Assembly (NCBI RefSeq): GCF_965638725.1
Contig: NC_134961.1
Location: 5,796,641 to 5,860,640 of the forward strand
DNA from: Aptenodytes patagonicus
Taxonomy: Eukaryota; Chordata; Aves; Sphenisciformes; Spheniscidae
DNA length: 64,000 nt
Direction of reading: 5' to 3'
In this document: positions 1 through 12,800 of the stretch, one piece after another
Layout of the letters: each line of letters opens with the position of its first letter
Numbering within the stretch: the first letter of the stretch is position 1
Made by a program: the position numbers and the translations under genes
Notes under the pieces: model-generated
What the model was told of the DNA's origin: nothing
The model's input: the letters and a program-made list of their open reading frames with translations, nothing else
The model's database searches: none

Positions 1-681
1 TGAGATAGATTACGCTTCAACCAAAAGAAAAAGATATCATTAAAAGTGTGCGATGCAGTTAATATTAAAGGTAGGACTGACTCAGGGAGTCAAACTGAGG
101 GCCAAGAAGTACACTACAGTTCTGAGAGAACTCTACTGGAGACTCATCTTAAGACAAGATGATGTAATTAATTTAATTTGCAAATGCAAAGATTGCTGCT
201 GTGTGTGCAGTTTTGGTGGTTTGTCTGCTCGCTTGCATGTGGGGCTGCAGTGACCGTGCGTCCAGGGCTCGCCTCTTCCTGGGCAGTTAAGGGTGCATGT
301 ACACAAACTGCCTGTGTATCCTGCATGTGGCCTATAGGTACAGGCTCCTGGGGGATCCTCTGAGGATGCTCATGGCTATAGGCAGTGAAGGATACAGGGC
401 TCTTACTGTTTGATCAAGGAGACCATAATACAATGCCTACACAATGACTTCCCTGACATTCTTTCCCTGAGACTTGTTAGTCTTTGTGACAACACTGAAA
501 TTCATACCGGGTTAAAGAGTGGCAGTATTGCAGAGAATCTGTATCCCTCCCAGGATGGGACCCAGGCTAATTAAGAGTTGTGGCCTCTTCCTACACCTGG
601 AACCTCAGCTCCCACATCAGTATGCACTTCATGTGTAAACTGTTTTATTCCAGCCTCTTAAACAGGGGGTGAAGTTGCTAC
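1..681. other. Intron sequence at the left edge, no exon found
   Basis: On the minus strand this is intron following exon A of module 11. I looked for the next exon (about 200-210 bp, with a WFQ helix and a cysteine near its end) and did not find it. The short open frames here show no family motif. No repeat is recognised. Confidence 0.6.
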
Positions 682-840
682 CTGCTTTGCAGCTGCATTG
701 AATGCATCCATGAAATCCCCAATGGTGCGAGAGCTCAGGGAGCTGAAGACCTTGCCTGCTTTGTCCATGTCACGCAGGACATTGCTAGCCAGCGTGTAAG
801 CTGCCAGTTGCTCTGGGCTGAGTCCTGCCACAGCGTCAAC
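682..840 (-). CDS. Exon A of module 11, tandem-module gene (residues 2036-2088), module cut by the left edge
   Basis: This 159-bp exon starts VDAVAGLSPEQLAAYTL, a clear exon A, and ends AFNAAAKQ at a GTAGCA donor. It has the same length as exon A of module 8. No type-B exon can be found in the remaining 681 bases, so the gene must go on beyond the window. The total number of modules and the C-terminal end are therefore unknown. Confidence 0.78.
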
Positions 841-3800
841 CTGTGAAATCAAATGTTAAAACTACTGGCCTTGCCTTATGGCAGCAAGTATTTGCTAGCT
901 GTGAAAGGCTGTCAGGCAGGATTCGGGCCTTGCACTGGGTTCTGTCTTGCAGAGTTACTTACAATGCTGAAATCTCCGTTCATGTCAGTCAGGTCTGTGT
1001 ATGTAGCCAAGGAGCTGAAGGAGCCCAGGTTTGTTTGTAGCCAACCCAAGCTTCCCCTGGTGTTCTCAACACATGGACCACCTTTTAAACAAAGCATAAT
1101 TCAAGGGTGATATAACCAGCAGTTCAGTCCCCTGGTTCTCCTGTGGGAACAGTATGACTGTGCTGATACAGGAGTTGCCCAAAATGTCTAGGTGCCTGAA
1201 CCCCTCGGTGATAGCCGCAGCACTGAAGTGACTAATGTCCAACATGTACCTTTAGACCTGTAAGCAGCTGGTAAGGAAGTAGCATTCCCATACCTTTTGG
1301 CAAAGGCGTAGGGATCAGAATGTTAAACTGGGGAGATTTTCAGATATTGTGGGAATGGCAGCCAGAGGGGTACCAATGATGGTCCAAGTCTCAGCTGGTG
1401 AGCTGCCACTGCAGTGAGGAGCAATGATTAACGCCAGGGCCTGTCCTAGCCTCAGGGAGGGAAGACAGCTGCTCTGCAGACACTTTTGTTCTTCTTTCCT
1501 TGCTATAGAGCAAAAAGCAGTTGACATCTTCCAGTTTTAACTGGATTGTCTTTTTCATGGGTAAATGCCCAGTGTCCCCTAATTTTGTGAGAATGTTACT
1601 GCTTCTGACAGAGATGCAGGGAAGTTACAGGAGGGAGAGAGTGTGGGACGCCTTCAGCATACCTCCTTGGGAAGCCTTAGCAGACAGGTAGCTCTTTGCA
1701 AAGCTGTAAACATCCTCGTGGCTAGCGGGGGACATCTGTTGAAAGCTGCCTTCTAAGCCACTCATTCTGTGAGGGAAGGGAAAGCAGGAGGTTCATTATA
1801 GCAGTAAAGTCTTGTTTTTGGTGACTGGTCACCAGAAGTTTGTAACATGATTGCACACGAGAGCTCTGCAGTCTATGGCTTTTTTTCTCAGTGGTAACAA
1901 AACTTCTTTAATTTGCATTGTTAAAGAAGCATCATTATACCAAATTTGTAGTTGGATAGAGATGACACAGCACTGGTCAGAAACTGGAGCTGTGAGAGAA
2001 TGAAGCTGTTGGGAGTGAAAACGTGAAGGAAGGGTGAGCCTGGGATTTTAAGAGCCACGATATAATTTTGTTTCTGTATTCAGACAGGATCAAGCAGGGC
2101 AATGGGAATTCTCTTGCTATGTGCAAAAGCTCAAGTGAAAAGAAAAGTTGAAGTGAATGCAGGCAATAGAGTACTCACATAATTTGGTATATTCCACAAG
2201 GTATGTTCCTTGGGATAGCTGCAAGGGCAGAGGCGTTTATGCTGCCCAGCCACAAACTGAGCTTGTTCTGGAACCAGTCCTTATATTGGGAGACGCTAAA
2301 TGTAGTGAACTGGCCTTGGATTTTGCGAAAGATTGCACTAAACATGGCATCTCGGACTTGCAGGTTTGGCAGGGATGGTAAGCCTTGCTGCAAGAGAAAG
2401 CAAGTAAGAACACAAATCAGCTGTGACCAGAAGCTATTTCCCAGCTATTGCTGTAGCAAGTGTGTGGTCTGGGTGCAATAAAGCATTTGACAGGGGAACC
2501 AGCTCTGGGAAGATATTCTCTAGGTCCATATGGGTTGAAGCCCAGTAGTTTCTGCAAGACACTGTTCTCGCAGTTCACTGTGTACTAAAACGACATCCCT
2601 ACGCAAGGGTTGGTATCTCACCTGAGAAGCAGTAGTCACAAACTCAGCAACAAAGGCAGAGACGTCCAGAGCTGGCCTGCTCTCCAGGGAGACCAGGAGG
2701 GTTTCAACCATGCTGGTATCATCCAGGACTCCGGGGTCAAAAAATACATGGGCAAGCTGGGTAGCAGTGAGATTGTCCCTTACATTGAACTGCAAAACCA
2801 ATGGGACACGATCAGAGAGAAGTAAAATATTGCTAACAGGCAGAGACCTAAGCTATAGAGTTGGCTGGATTCCCCGCATCGGGAAGAAGAGTTCTGCTAT
2901 AGCTGGAGCAATGTCTATTTACTGAATTAGATTATCTAGGAGTGCGCTCAGCCTTGTGCATGCAAGGCAAAGCTCTCAGGTCTGAGTCAGAAAACAAACT
3001 AACCCCACTAAAATCTGTCATTAATCTGGTGAAATCTTCATAACGAGCGTTGGCTGCGAATGCCCCCAAGTTCTTTTGCAGCCAGTCCAGACTTGTTTCC
3101 TGTCCCAAAGCACACGCAGAACCTGCAGCACAGGAGAACAAGAGAGCGTCACTCGCCTTCCCTCGTGGTTTGTTAGAATGCATGGGAATCCTCATAACCC
3201 ATTTTAGATTTTGGCTCTTGTTACCTGTCATGGTGTGTTGGCTTTCAAGGAAGGTCAGCAAAGCGCTGCAGATGCCTTGCTGATTCATGGGCAACAGGGA
3301 CATGTATGCCTGGCTCAAGGAGGACACACTGTGGAGGGAAATCACACAGGAAGGATTTAATTACTGCTTTCCAGCTAGTGCCATGATGCTATAGATGGGA
3401 GAGATGTTACTCCAGCATGAACAGAGTTTCATGAAATGAAAGAGAGGAAGAGGAAGGGAAAGCTTACTTGTTATTAAATGGCACATTGCTTAATTTCTTA
3501 CTGGCTGTGATCTGTATGTGAAAGACTGGACTGCCAAGGGTGTTTGAGAGATCTGTGCCCCAGGGCAGGATTAACTCTGTGCAGATGTTTGTCTAGGCTG
3601 TTGTCAGAAGTCTTTAGAGACTGTGATAGTACAGCCTCCCCTAGTGATCTCTTTGTGTGCTTCATGAATCCATTAACCCCCTGAACAGCTCATGAAATGG
3701 GTAATTAGCCTCACTCCCTGTGTTGCCAGATTCATTTCAGAGTGTTTTCTGAATAGCCAATATAAACTGCTAGATCTGAACCATTTGCTATAGATACAGA

Positions 3801-6800
3801 AGTCCCATACAGATGCAGAAAGCAGAGCTGTGCCATAGCAGTGCATGAGAATCAAGTTGTGCCAGAAACGGGAAATTCAGGACCAGATTGGAAATGTCTG
3901 TTATGGGCCCAACCCTGCTGTTTGTTTTCCTGTGTCTTTCCTGGGTCAGAGCAGGACTGTTGTTGGCAGCATGGTCTTCCCTGCTTTGCATGGCCCAGAC
4001 GTGACTGTCTGTGCAGTTTCCTTCCAGTGCTGCCCTTTGGAGTTTATTTCTCAGCTTAATCTGTTTCATTAGGCAGGATATTTCCTGTCATCTCTTCCGG
4101 ATATTTTTTCATCTTACTGCTCCTAGTTGCACTGTTTTACAAGCAGCTAAAATCTATTTAATAGAAATGATAATTGACTTTGTACTGTATTAGCAAATGT
4201 TTTTATTTGCTTTTGTGCAGTTTTACTCAAAGGAAGGAAGATCTGACCCTGGCTATTTTGTTTGCTTGATGGAACATTTCTGTAAATGGTACTCTCTTGC
4301 ACGGATGTTCTTTAGCACACCACTGCCCTGGCAATTTCTCGCTCTTTCCTGACAATCCCCTTTTTTATTTTGCACACAGTAAAGAGGACGCTTCCCTTGT
4401 GTACTTACAGAGCTCTGAAACTGTCACAACCAGAAATGTGGGACAGGAAGAGTTTGGTGTCCTCCTTGCCAGCACTTGGCAGTAGCAGAGTGAGTCTTGC
4501 AAGGAAACGAGTCCATTCAGCAGGGCTGAAAGCTGGAAATTCTGCCTCAATGTCTCCTGTGAACTGGGTGAGCATCTTTTTCCTCACATTGTTATTCTTA
4601 ATAGTGGTTATCGCCAGCTGAAAGAGAGAAGTAATGAGCATCAGTGAGAAGGCAGGATTAAAAAGAGACCCCAGTACAAAGCCACAGGGAATAGCATTGT
4701 AGAAGACGACTCTGAGCGAGTCCCAGAGAAGGGAAGATGCGTCTTAGGGATGTCCTGTGAACCTGCCATATAGGCAGCCAACACCAAGGGATAGTTATCA
4801 GAGTCTCAGCAGGTGTCCCTGAATGGTGCAGGGATACTCTGCCACTCCAGGGCTCACTGGTGGCACTGTCTGTACGCTGACCTCTTGTGACCACTCAAGC
4901 ACAGGCAGATGCATGTCTCAGGTGAGAAGTGGCTGTGAGGATCTGCTTCCTCCACAGGGCCACAGATCATGAAGTTCAGTAGTTCTGCTTGGTACAATCT
5001 CAGTGTTGCCATGAGCATGCACTTGAGTATCATCCAGCCATTAAGTTTTGGGCGCTGGCGTTGGAATACTTCGGGCCAAACAGCCATGATGAGAGGTTGT
5101 ACCTGATATGCTTTGTTGCAGTTGTTCACACTTTGAGACAAAAGCTCAGAAATTATCTTTGAAGGTGTCTTTAAGATTCTGGATAGCTGAAGTCCCACAC
5201 TGCATGGGTTTACGCTGGACTTGCAGTGTTAATACCCCTACCTGGGCTGCCCCTCTGTTGAGCTGGTCTAAAAACTGATAGATTTCCTCTGATGGTTTGT
5301 TGTGTAGTTTTGCAAGGATCTGACACATCTCCTCTTCCTCATTAATGGCATCAGATGAAAGCGTCAGGGATGCTAGTTGTGGTGGGGATAACTTGTCCAA
5401 GACATCCATCTGTGAAAAGGGACACAAAGCAGATGGCAAACTTTCTAAGCATGTGAGAGCGATTTGTAAATGCTAGTGCTTCCACGAAGACTCAGGACAA
5501 ATCTGCAAGGCTGGCACGTACACAGGACTTGTAAAGTCCTTTTTCCATCAGGATGTGTACTATCCCATTTCTGAATATTACTGTAGCTCTGCAAGTGCCA
5601 CTAGCCAGTGAAAAGCAGTAAAAACGTTTGTGATAATTGGACACTAATGCCAGAGTATTTTTTTACGGAAAATGACCCATCACCTCTCATGCTGCGTGGA
5701 GCATAAAGGCATTGCAAATGCTGGCAAAGTAGTGTGTTTCATGGTGGAACACCGCCATGTTCTCACAGCGGATGCTAATGAAAAAAAAAATTAAACATAC
5801 TTACTCCCACAAAGTGTTTGTTCCAAGTGACTAAGTCCTGATACTCAGCATATTTGCTAAAATTTCCAAGATTTACTTCCAGCCAGTTCTGAGTACTTTG
5901 GGTTGCACTGCCGCATGCAACACCTGGAAAAATAATGACACTGGGAATGCTGGGGACTACATATTCCTCCCTGATGTTCTGACTGGAAACCCTAGTCACT
6001 CCTGCAAATTCCCATTAAATCTCTGCAGATAGCAGAATACTTTGAATTCACATTGGTATGAGAGAGACCAGAATCTTCGTGGGCTTGTTTAACAGTGTTG
6101 GGCAACCTAATGCTGTGGCTGGCAATGGTTAAATTTACTAGCGAGCCATCCGAAATACAGGAGGGGTTGAGTTGTGAGAATCCCGTCAGTAAGAGGAAAA
6201 GGCCATAGTGTTGGAGCAACAATGTAAGTATATCCTTCTGTTCCCTTTCTTGTCATTAAGAGCACCTCAGATATTACTACAGGAATTTCTGCTGCTTCTC
6301 CAGCCAAGAGCGTGCTGGAAAGCTTTCAAAGGACATTCCCAAATTAAGACTTTTTATGCCATTACCTGATTTCACTTTTGATGTCAAGAAGGTTTTACAG
6401 AATCCAAAAACATAGGGAATGTTTTCTGTGGGGATGCCAGCATAGATTTTGTTGAAACCCTTCAACCTGCAGGAGGGAGTGTCGGGATGGTCAAGGGAAG
6501 TATTTTAATTTAATCAAATCGGAATTTTCCAATAACAAAAACCTTTCTATTAGAAAAATTTCAACAGCTTTCATCGTTATTCATTATTGCAAGACCTTCT
6601 CAGAGAGGTTGTTAAGAAGTAACTGCAAAGTATCTTCAGATCAGACTGAACATAGCCTACCTATATGATAAGGCCATTTTTATTTTAAAAAAAGTATGCT
6701 CTCTACTTGGTGCAGTTGCTTAAGATAAAGGTCACAGAATTGCTAAGGCTGCTCTAATTAAAAACTCGTTGAGTTTCAGTGTATTTTGCATGCAAGCCTG

Positions 6801-9800
6801 AAAACACTGAGTGTTTTACTGTGGTTACTTCTGCTTTTCAGCAGGAGCATTACACTCTGCTTTAGGAATATGTGAATGTATTGCCAGAAAGTCATATACA
6901 GCGTAAATAAATAGAAATGCTCAGTTAAGATGAATGTGTATGGAATGGATGACTTACATTTGCTGATAGGAGTCACATGAAATATTGACAGGTATCTCTG
7001 CAACAATCATCTCATTCACTGCGTGCAACACATTTTGTAGAGCATCTTGAAACCAGTCAGCAAAGCCACCAGCTTTCATTTTGGGAAAACTAGGAGCTAT
7101 TTTATGCAAGGCACTGCTTAGTAGGAGATGGGCAAGGTCACTGTTCTGAAGCTCCACCTGCAATCACACAACACCTTTTCAGTATAGTTGACATGTAATT
7201 TATCATGAGCCTTCCGCAATTTAAGATATTGTTCAGGATTATTTCATATCTCTCCCTTCATGCGTGGGAAGTCACTGTAAAGGTGACTGGGTTGGTAGCA
7301 TCAGGTGAGGGACCCAAGCAGGGAGCTCTTGGAAAGAGCGCATAGTGCTTGTTGTAGGTCTGTTTTTCCTGAGCTATACTCAGCTATACTGATACTTCCC
7401 ATCACATCCTGCTATGGCTAGTATAGACCCTTGGAGGAAGAATAGCTTGGTGTCTAGACAGAAAACCAGAAGATTGCTACAACCCCAGGCCTTTAAGGAA
7501 CAGTTCTCCAAGGATTTGACCTGTAGCCTTGTCTCAGGCAGGTTTCCCTCTGATGACAGAGTGAGGCTGTAGGACGAGCCCTTCTTTTCGACGGTCAGGG
7601 CTGGGGTTTGAGTATCAGACATCAGTGGGCATTGATTCAAGTAGCTGCAGTGTTTGGGTGGAGAAGCTTTGGAGCACAATAAGGGAAGTTACCGATGCCA
7701 TGTCATTCAGCGTGGCAAAGAACTTAGCAAGATCTGATGGTGTGCGTAGGTTGTCCATGATGATGATCATGCTTGTTTCATCAGCCAGAGCCCCTGTTTC
7801 CAGTGTTAGTTGTGCCAGCTGAGCTGGTGACAGCTTTTCCAGAGCTGACATCTGAGAAGGAACACAGAAACACCTGTATATTTATAACAGGGATCACTGT
7901 CAGTGCTATGGCAAGAAGTTACGGATCAGCTATGTTTATGTAGAGAGGAGCCAACAATACTTAGATACAGCAAGCTTCAGTATGTGACCTACCCCATTGA
8001 AATTTGGATTGAGTGAAGAGAACTCATGCAGAGTGGCGTGGGCACTGAAATAGCCATAGTTGGCAGCTACCCATGTGCTGCTGTTTGCATTTGGGGAACA
8101 GGTGACACCTGAAATACAGAAGAGCCCGCAGTCAGTACACCAGTCAGCAGTTTCCCGAGCTGTCGGTTAGCCTGGAAACAAAACCTGTCTAGTGATGGGA
8201 CGGGAGGAACATCAGATCCACCTCAGCTGGATTCAACAGGATGTTAGAGTGAGGGGAGCAAGCGCAGTACCTCGGAAAGCATCTTGTTGTCCATTGCCTG
8301 TCTAATTTGTGTTAGGACTCTCATACCACTGTCCATCACTGTAGCATCTAGGGACTTAACATGTAAAATTAGTTGCAATAACAAGATCCTAGTGGACTTC
8401 ACAGAGGGTCTACACAATTCCCTTTTTGCAGTTAAAACACTCCACTTGTGTGTAGTTTTTGGGTTAGAAGATTGCAACCCAGGAAGTATTTGCCAAGCAC
8501 AAAGATTAAATTCTACAATGGGAGAAAAAGAAAAGCTCTTGAGTAGCGTGTGTGTGCTTACCTTGAGTGTTACGGTAGGCCTCCAGAAAGTTGTGTATTC
8601 TGTGATAGATGGAGAGTCTCTGGTCGTCTGTGTAATGCTCATACACTCTGTCCATTGCTTGCACACTGTATCAACACAAGAGCAGAAGTAGGGTATGGGC
8701 CAAACATCTGCAGAGAGCACTTTCCCTTTGGAGGAAAAATTCAGGTGCATACGAAACATGAGCTGAAAGTACTAATGTCAGTAAAACTGAAATGTTTAAT
8801 TTCATCTGAATCAAACTGTTCCTTTTCTTCCTTGTTCCCTTGGTAACCTCTTGGAAAATAAAATGAAGGTATACTCAGACATTTTATGCTAATCTGATGA
8901 ATGGTTTTGGCTGATGCAAAACTGTTGTGAAGCTCAGTACGCTAAAAGCAGTAAGATGTCAGATACTCTGGGGAAAGAGACCCTATTGGTTTGACGGGGT
9001 AGCGAGAGCTTGGCCACCCTTAGGGAAGCTGAATGCTCATGACTCACAGGTTTTGATGAGACTGGCAGTCAATATCCAGAGGCAGGAGCTGCAGATAGTT
9101 GGCATTCATAGCTGGCAGGAATAGCTGCAGCTCCGAACCAAACCAGAAGGCATATTCGTTGGCTGTAAAGGTGCTGAGTGGTAAAGATTTAAAAAGCAAA
9201 TCGAAGAGCAGCTCACGAATCCGGGGGTCAGGAAGGACGGTGAGATCCCTCTGGAAACACAACCAGCACAGAAAAATTGATTTTAGCAATTACTGCTTTC
9301 CACAGGTAGATTAAACTCCCTAGTGGCAAGAGAGGTTTCCTCTTCTCCCCATCACGTGGTGTGCAGTTTTCAGGAAAGCCACTGGTGTTTTAGCATGAAT
9401 GCACAGTAGTGCAATGCAGTGTAACACTGGAGTAATGAATTTTGGAACTGAATGAGATTATTATTGTAGTGAATTAATGAAATAACTGTGCTCTACATTT
9501 TCCAGTAGATAAGCCATTTGACCACAGCCTTAGCTAATGAAGATTGTTATTCCTCTTCTGTAAGGGATGAGTTCTGAGTTGAAGGGAAACCAAGGTATTA
9601 AATAAATGTGAGAGAAAATAAATAACCTTTTTAAATGAGTAAGGTGTCTGCAGTGTAGCCCATAACATGCATAAGAATAATCACTTTGTCTGGATACTCC
9701 TCTGTGAAGCCCAGGCATGTGAGCTCTAACCTAGCAGTCTAAAGCCCAGGGTTTACATTGCTCTAAGAAGAAGAATTTGTCTCCGTTGTGGCATTTTTAG

Positions 9801-12800
9801 TATTTCTGAGACTTGTAACAGGATGCTGTTCTCTGGGGTGGGAGCTTTTACCGTACCTCTTCTGCTGCAGTGTTCAGCTCCTTTATGAATTCAGTCAGCT
9901 CCTCAAAGGAGCGTTTCTCCATCTCCAGCAAAATCTGGACAGTAAGGCGTTCCCTCTTAAAAGCATTTGTGAGAACTGTCATCTCTCCTATTTGTCTGGC
10001 AGACAGAAGGTCAAGAACTTCATACTAATGAGGAAACCACAGCAGAAAGAATACAGACTTAGAAAGCCATTTGCTCATCCACTAATTACAGTTCTCAGCC
10101 ATGTACTAGTTCATTGTTTTATGTTTCTGACTGATAATGACTCCTCAGAGCCCTAAAGCCACCTGAATGTCCCCACCGTGCTACACAGCACCAAGTGAGA
10201 GCCTTCCCTAGCCTGGGTGGATAAAAAACGTATTATGTCCTAACACAGAAGACTGAGGGTAATGCTAATCATCAGCTGTTCTAGCTAACTAATGTAATAG
10301 CCGTTCTATTCTCATTGCTAATCACATAACTTACTCTACTGAGGTATTAAAAACCTGTGCGGCAATGAGTTCTGCAGAGGAGTGGAAAGCGTTGGGCTAA
10401 GAAGTGCCCCTACTTGATTGTTACACTTACATAAAATGCATGGAAGAATCATGAACTGCATTTAATACTAAAAGTCTGGAGGAAGTCCTGATTTCTTTGG
10501 CGAGGATCTTCCCTTGGGGATAGTTATGGAAGAGGATCATACCTCCTGGAAGTTCAACTTGTGAAAAACATTCAAAACTTGTGATAACTTTCACAGAGCT
10601 GTCTTGAGTGTGGAAACCTTGTAAGAAAAGGTTCTTTGTGAGATTCCTAAATAGTTTTGGGTTTGTCTTGGTTTCTAGTCTTGGAGTGTCAGTGTTGGCA
10701 GAAACAAGGATAAGAGGATTATACACTGTAGGGTTATGTCTGAAGGTTATAATAAAAAATTTCAGACAATGTTTTTGACTCACTGAAGTCATACCAGGAC
10801 TGAAAGACAGCCCCAAATTTTCCACAAACTGTTTATAAATTTTGTGCTGTCACAGCTACGCATGTCCTTACCCCATTAAAGTCCTTGTAGAAGTCAGTGA
10901 GGTCACTGTAAGGAGCAAAATGTAAAAATCTGTAGAAGATAAGTTCCAGGAAACTTCGGCTGCTGTCATACGTGCCAGGAAATACCTTTTCTGAGGAAGT
11001 ACAAGAAGTCTGTCAGTACACTGTGGTAACTGATCTTTTTTGTTGGTGCTCTACAATGTGGCTGAAAACCAGGTCTGTGGTCTGCACTCTCCCTCTGTCC
11101 TGAGCAGCTGCAGGCCGTGGGGGATTTGGCACGCAGAGGGCTTTGGGGAGCTGTGGGTGACAGACGGGGCTTGGGGATCCCCGATGGTTGTGGGGCTGGT
11201 TTGGGCACAGTGAGCTCCTGTTTGCCGTGCGGTTCTGGCAGCTACCAGGGTGTTCCTGGTAGAGTGTTACTGGGAGAGCCGTGGTGCTGAGGCATCATGG
11301 AAGAGAACAGATGCCCAAGTGTTTTGGTTCCTTGATTATAAGCTGCAATCAATATTTGATGTTTCAGAGGAAAGCCAGTACTCTGCCCTGGGAAGCCCAA
11401 TGACTGAAAGGCTGCTGGGCAACCTCCTCATGTTGTACTTGCTCCTGCGAGTGAGTTCCTCTCTGAACCAAGGAGGGACAGGCAGTTGGCAGAAATTTTA
11501 GCACAGATGTGACAAACAGCTACAATTCAAATATGCCATGGAGCATCCCCAAAAGCAGACCAGTACCTGAAACAGCAAGTTGGGATTCCAGGATCCTCTT
11601 GATGAAGAGGTAGATAGCATGGGATGTGTTTTGTGGAAGCTCTGGAAAGACATTATCTAGGCCTTGCACTCTGCAAGGGTCAAGAAATAAGATATCAGCC
11701 TGAGACTGTAGAGACTTGTAATAAATAAAGTAGTTATTTATGATAATATGTCGTGTAAGTCTTGCCTCAACTGTAATACATTACAGCAATAATGGTAATA
11801 ACAAGAAGTGCAAAAGGTACAGGCGTTATAAGGCGTGGGAGAGTTGGCATATACCCGCCTCATTCAGAGTATACTGTCCTGGAGCAGGGAACAAAAGGGG
11901 TGGCGGGTATGTGAAGATACCTAAGTAGAGCACAATACAGTACATGTATATGTGGAAAATGATGCCTGAATCTCCTTTACTGCAAAAATCAAGCTGAGAC
12001 TTTTTTTAAAATCCACGTGAAATGCTAGCACTTACTTATGCTGGGAAAGAAGTTGCTAAAATGTGCACTGCTTCCCCTGCCAGAGCTTTCCTGCAGTATG
12101 AGTCTGGCAGGCAGCACTCCTCAGCGCATGATACTCACGTGGCTGTGTAGGCTGGGAAGCTGAGGTCTCCTGGGATTAACTTTAGCAGATCTGTGTTTAT
12201 GCTGGGCAAGAGGAATCTTAGGTTCTCCAGGAACCAGAATTCATAATCAAGATCAGCAAATTTATAAAAGTGCTTGGAAAGGTCCATGAAGAGCGTTGTC
12301 AGCATTTCTGTCCTTACTTCATCATTTCTGATGCCCGCAATGCCTTCCTGTGGGGAGTGGAAATGTCTGTTACTTGGGAGCTGTTTGGTGGTGGCACGGT
12401 GAGGGGGATGATGACTCCCTTTCATCGGCATCCTTGTTTTACCTGGCACCATGAGCAGGACTTTCTCACACAGGAGGTGCCTGAGAATCCCTGCCTTTTT
12501 AAAGGGCAAAAATGTTTATAATGAAAGTTACAATACCTTTGTCAGAGCCAGATTGAACTTCATCAGGAATTCGCTCATTTTAGGCTCTGAGATTTGGGGA
12601 TTTTCACCCCTCAGGGCATTCAGGACATCCCGCATTGTGGTCACGTTGACCAGCGCATCAGAAGTCAAACCATATTCCACCAGCTGCTCGATGCTCAGCA
12701 CATCCAAAATTTTGGCCTAGGAAATACTAATGTCAGCCACTGAAGATGAGCTTATCCCCTCTTCTCTAGAACTAGCTGACATTTTTTTCATGATTTTAAC

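Noticed and set aside
8244..8759. Minus-strand open frame of 171 codons
   Set aside because: It overlaps exon C of module 7 in another frame and reads through both of its introns; the true exon is 8,562-8,665.
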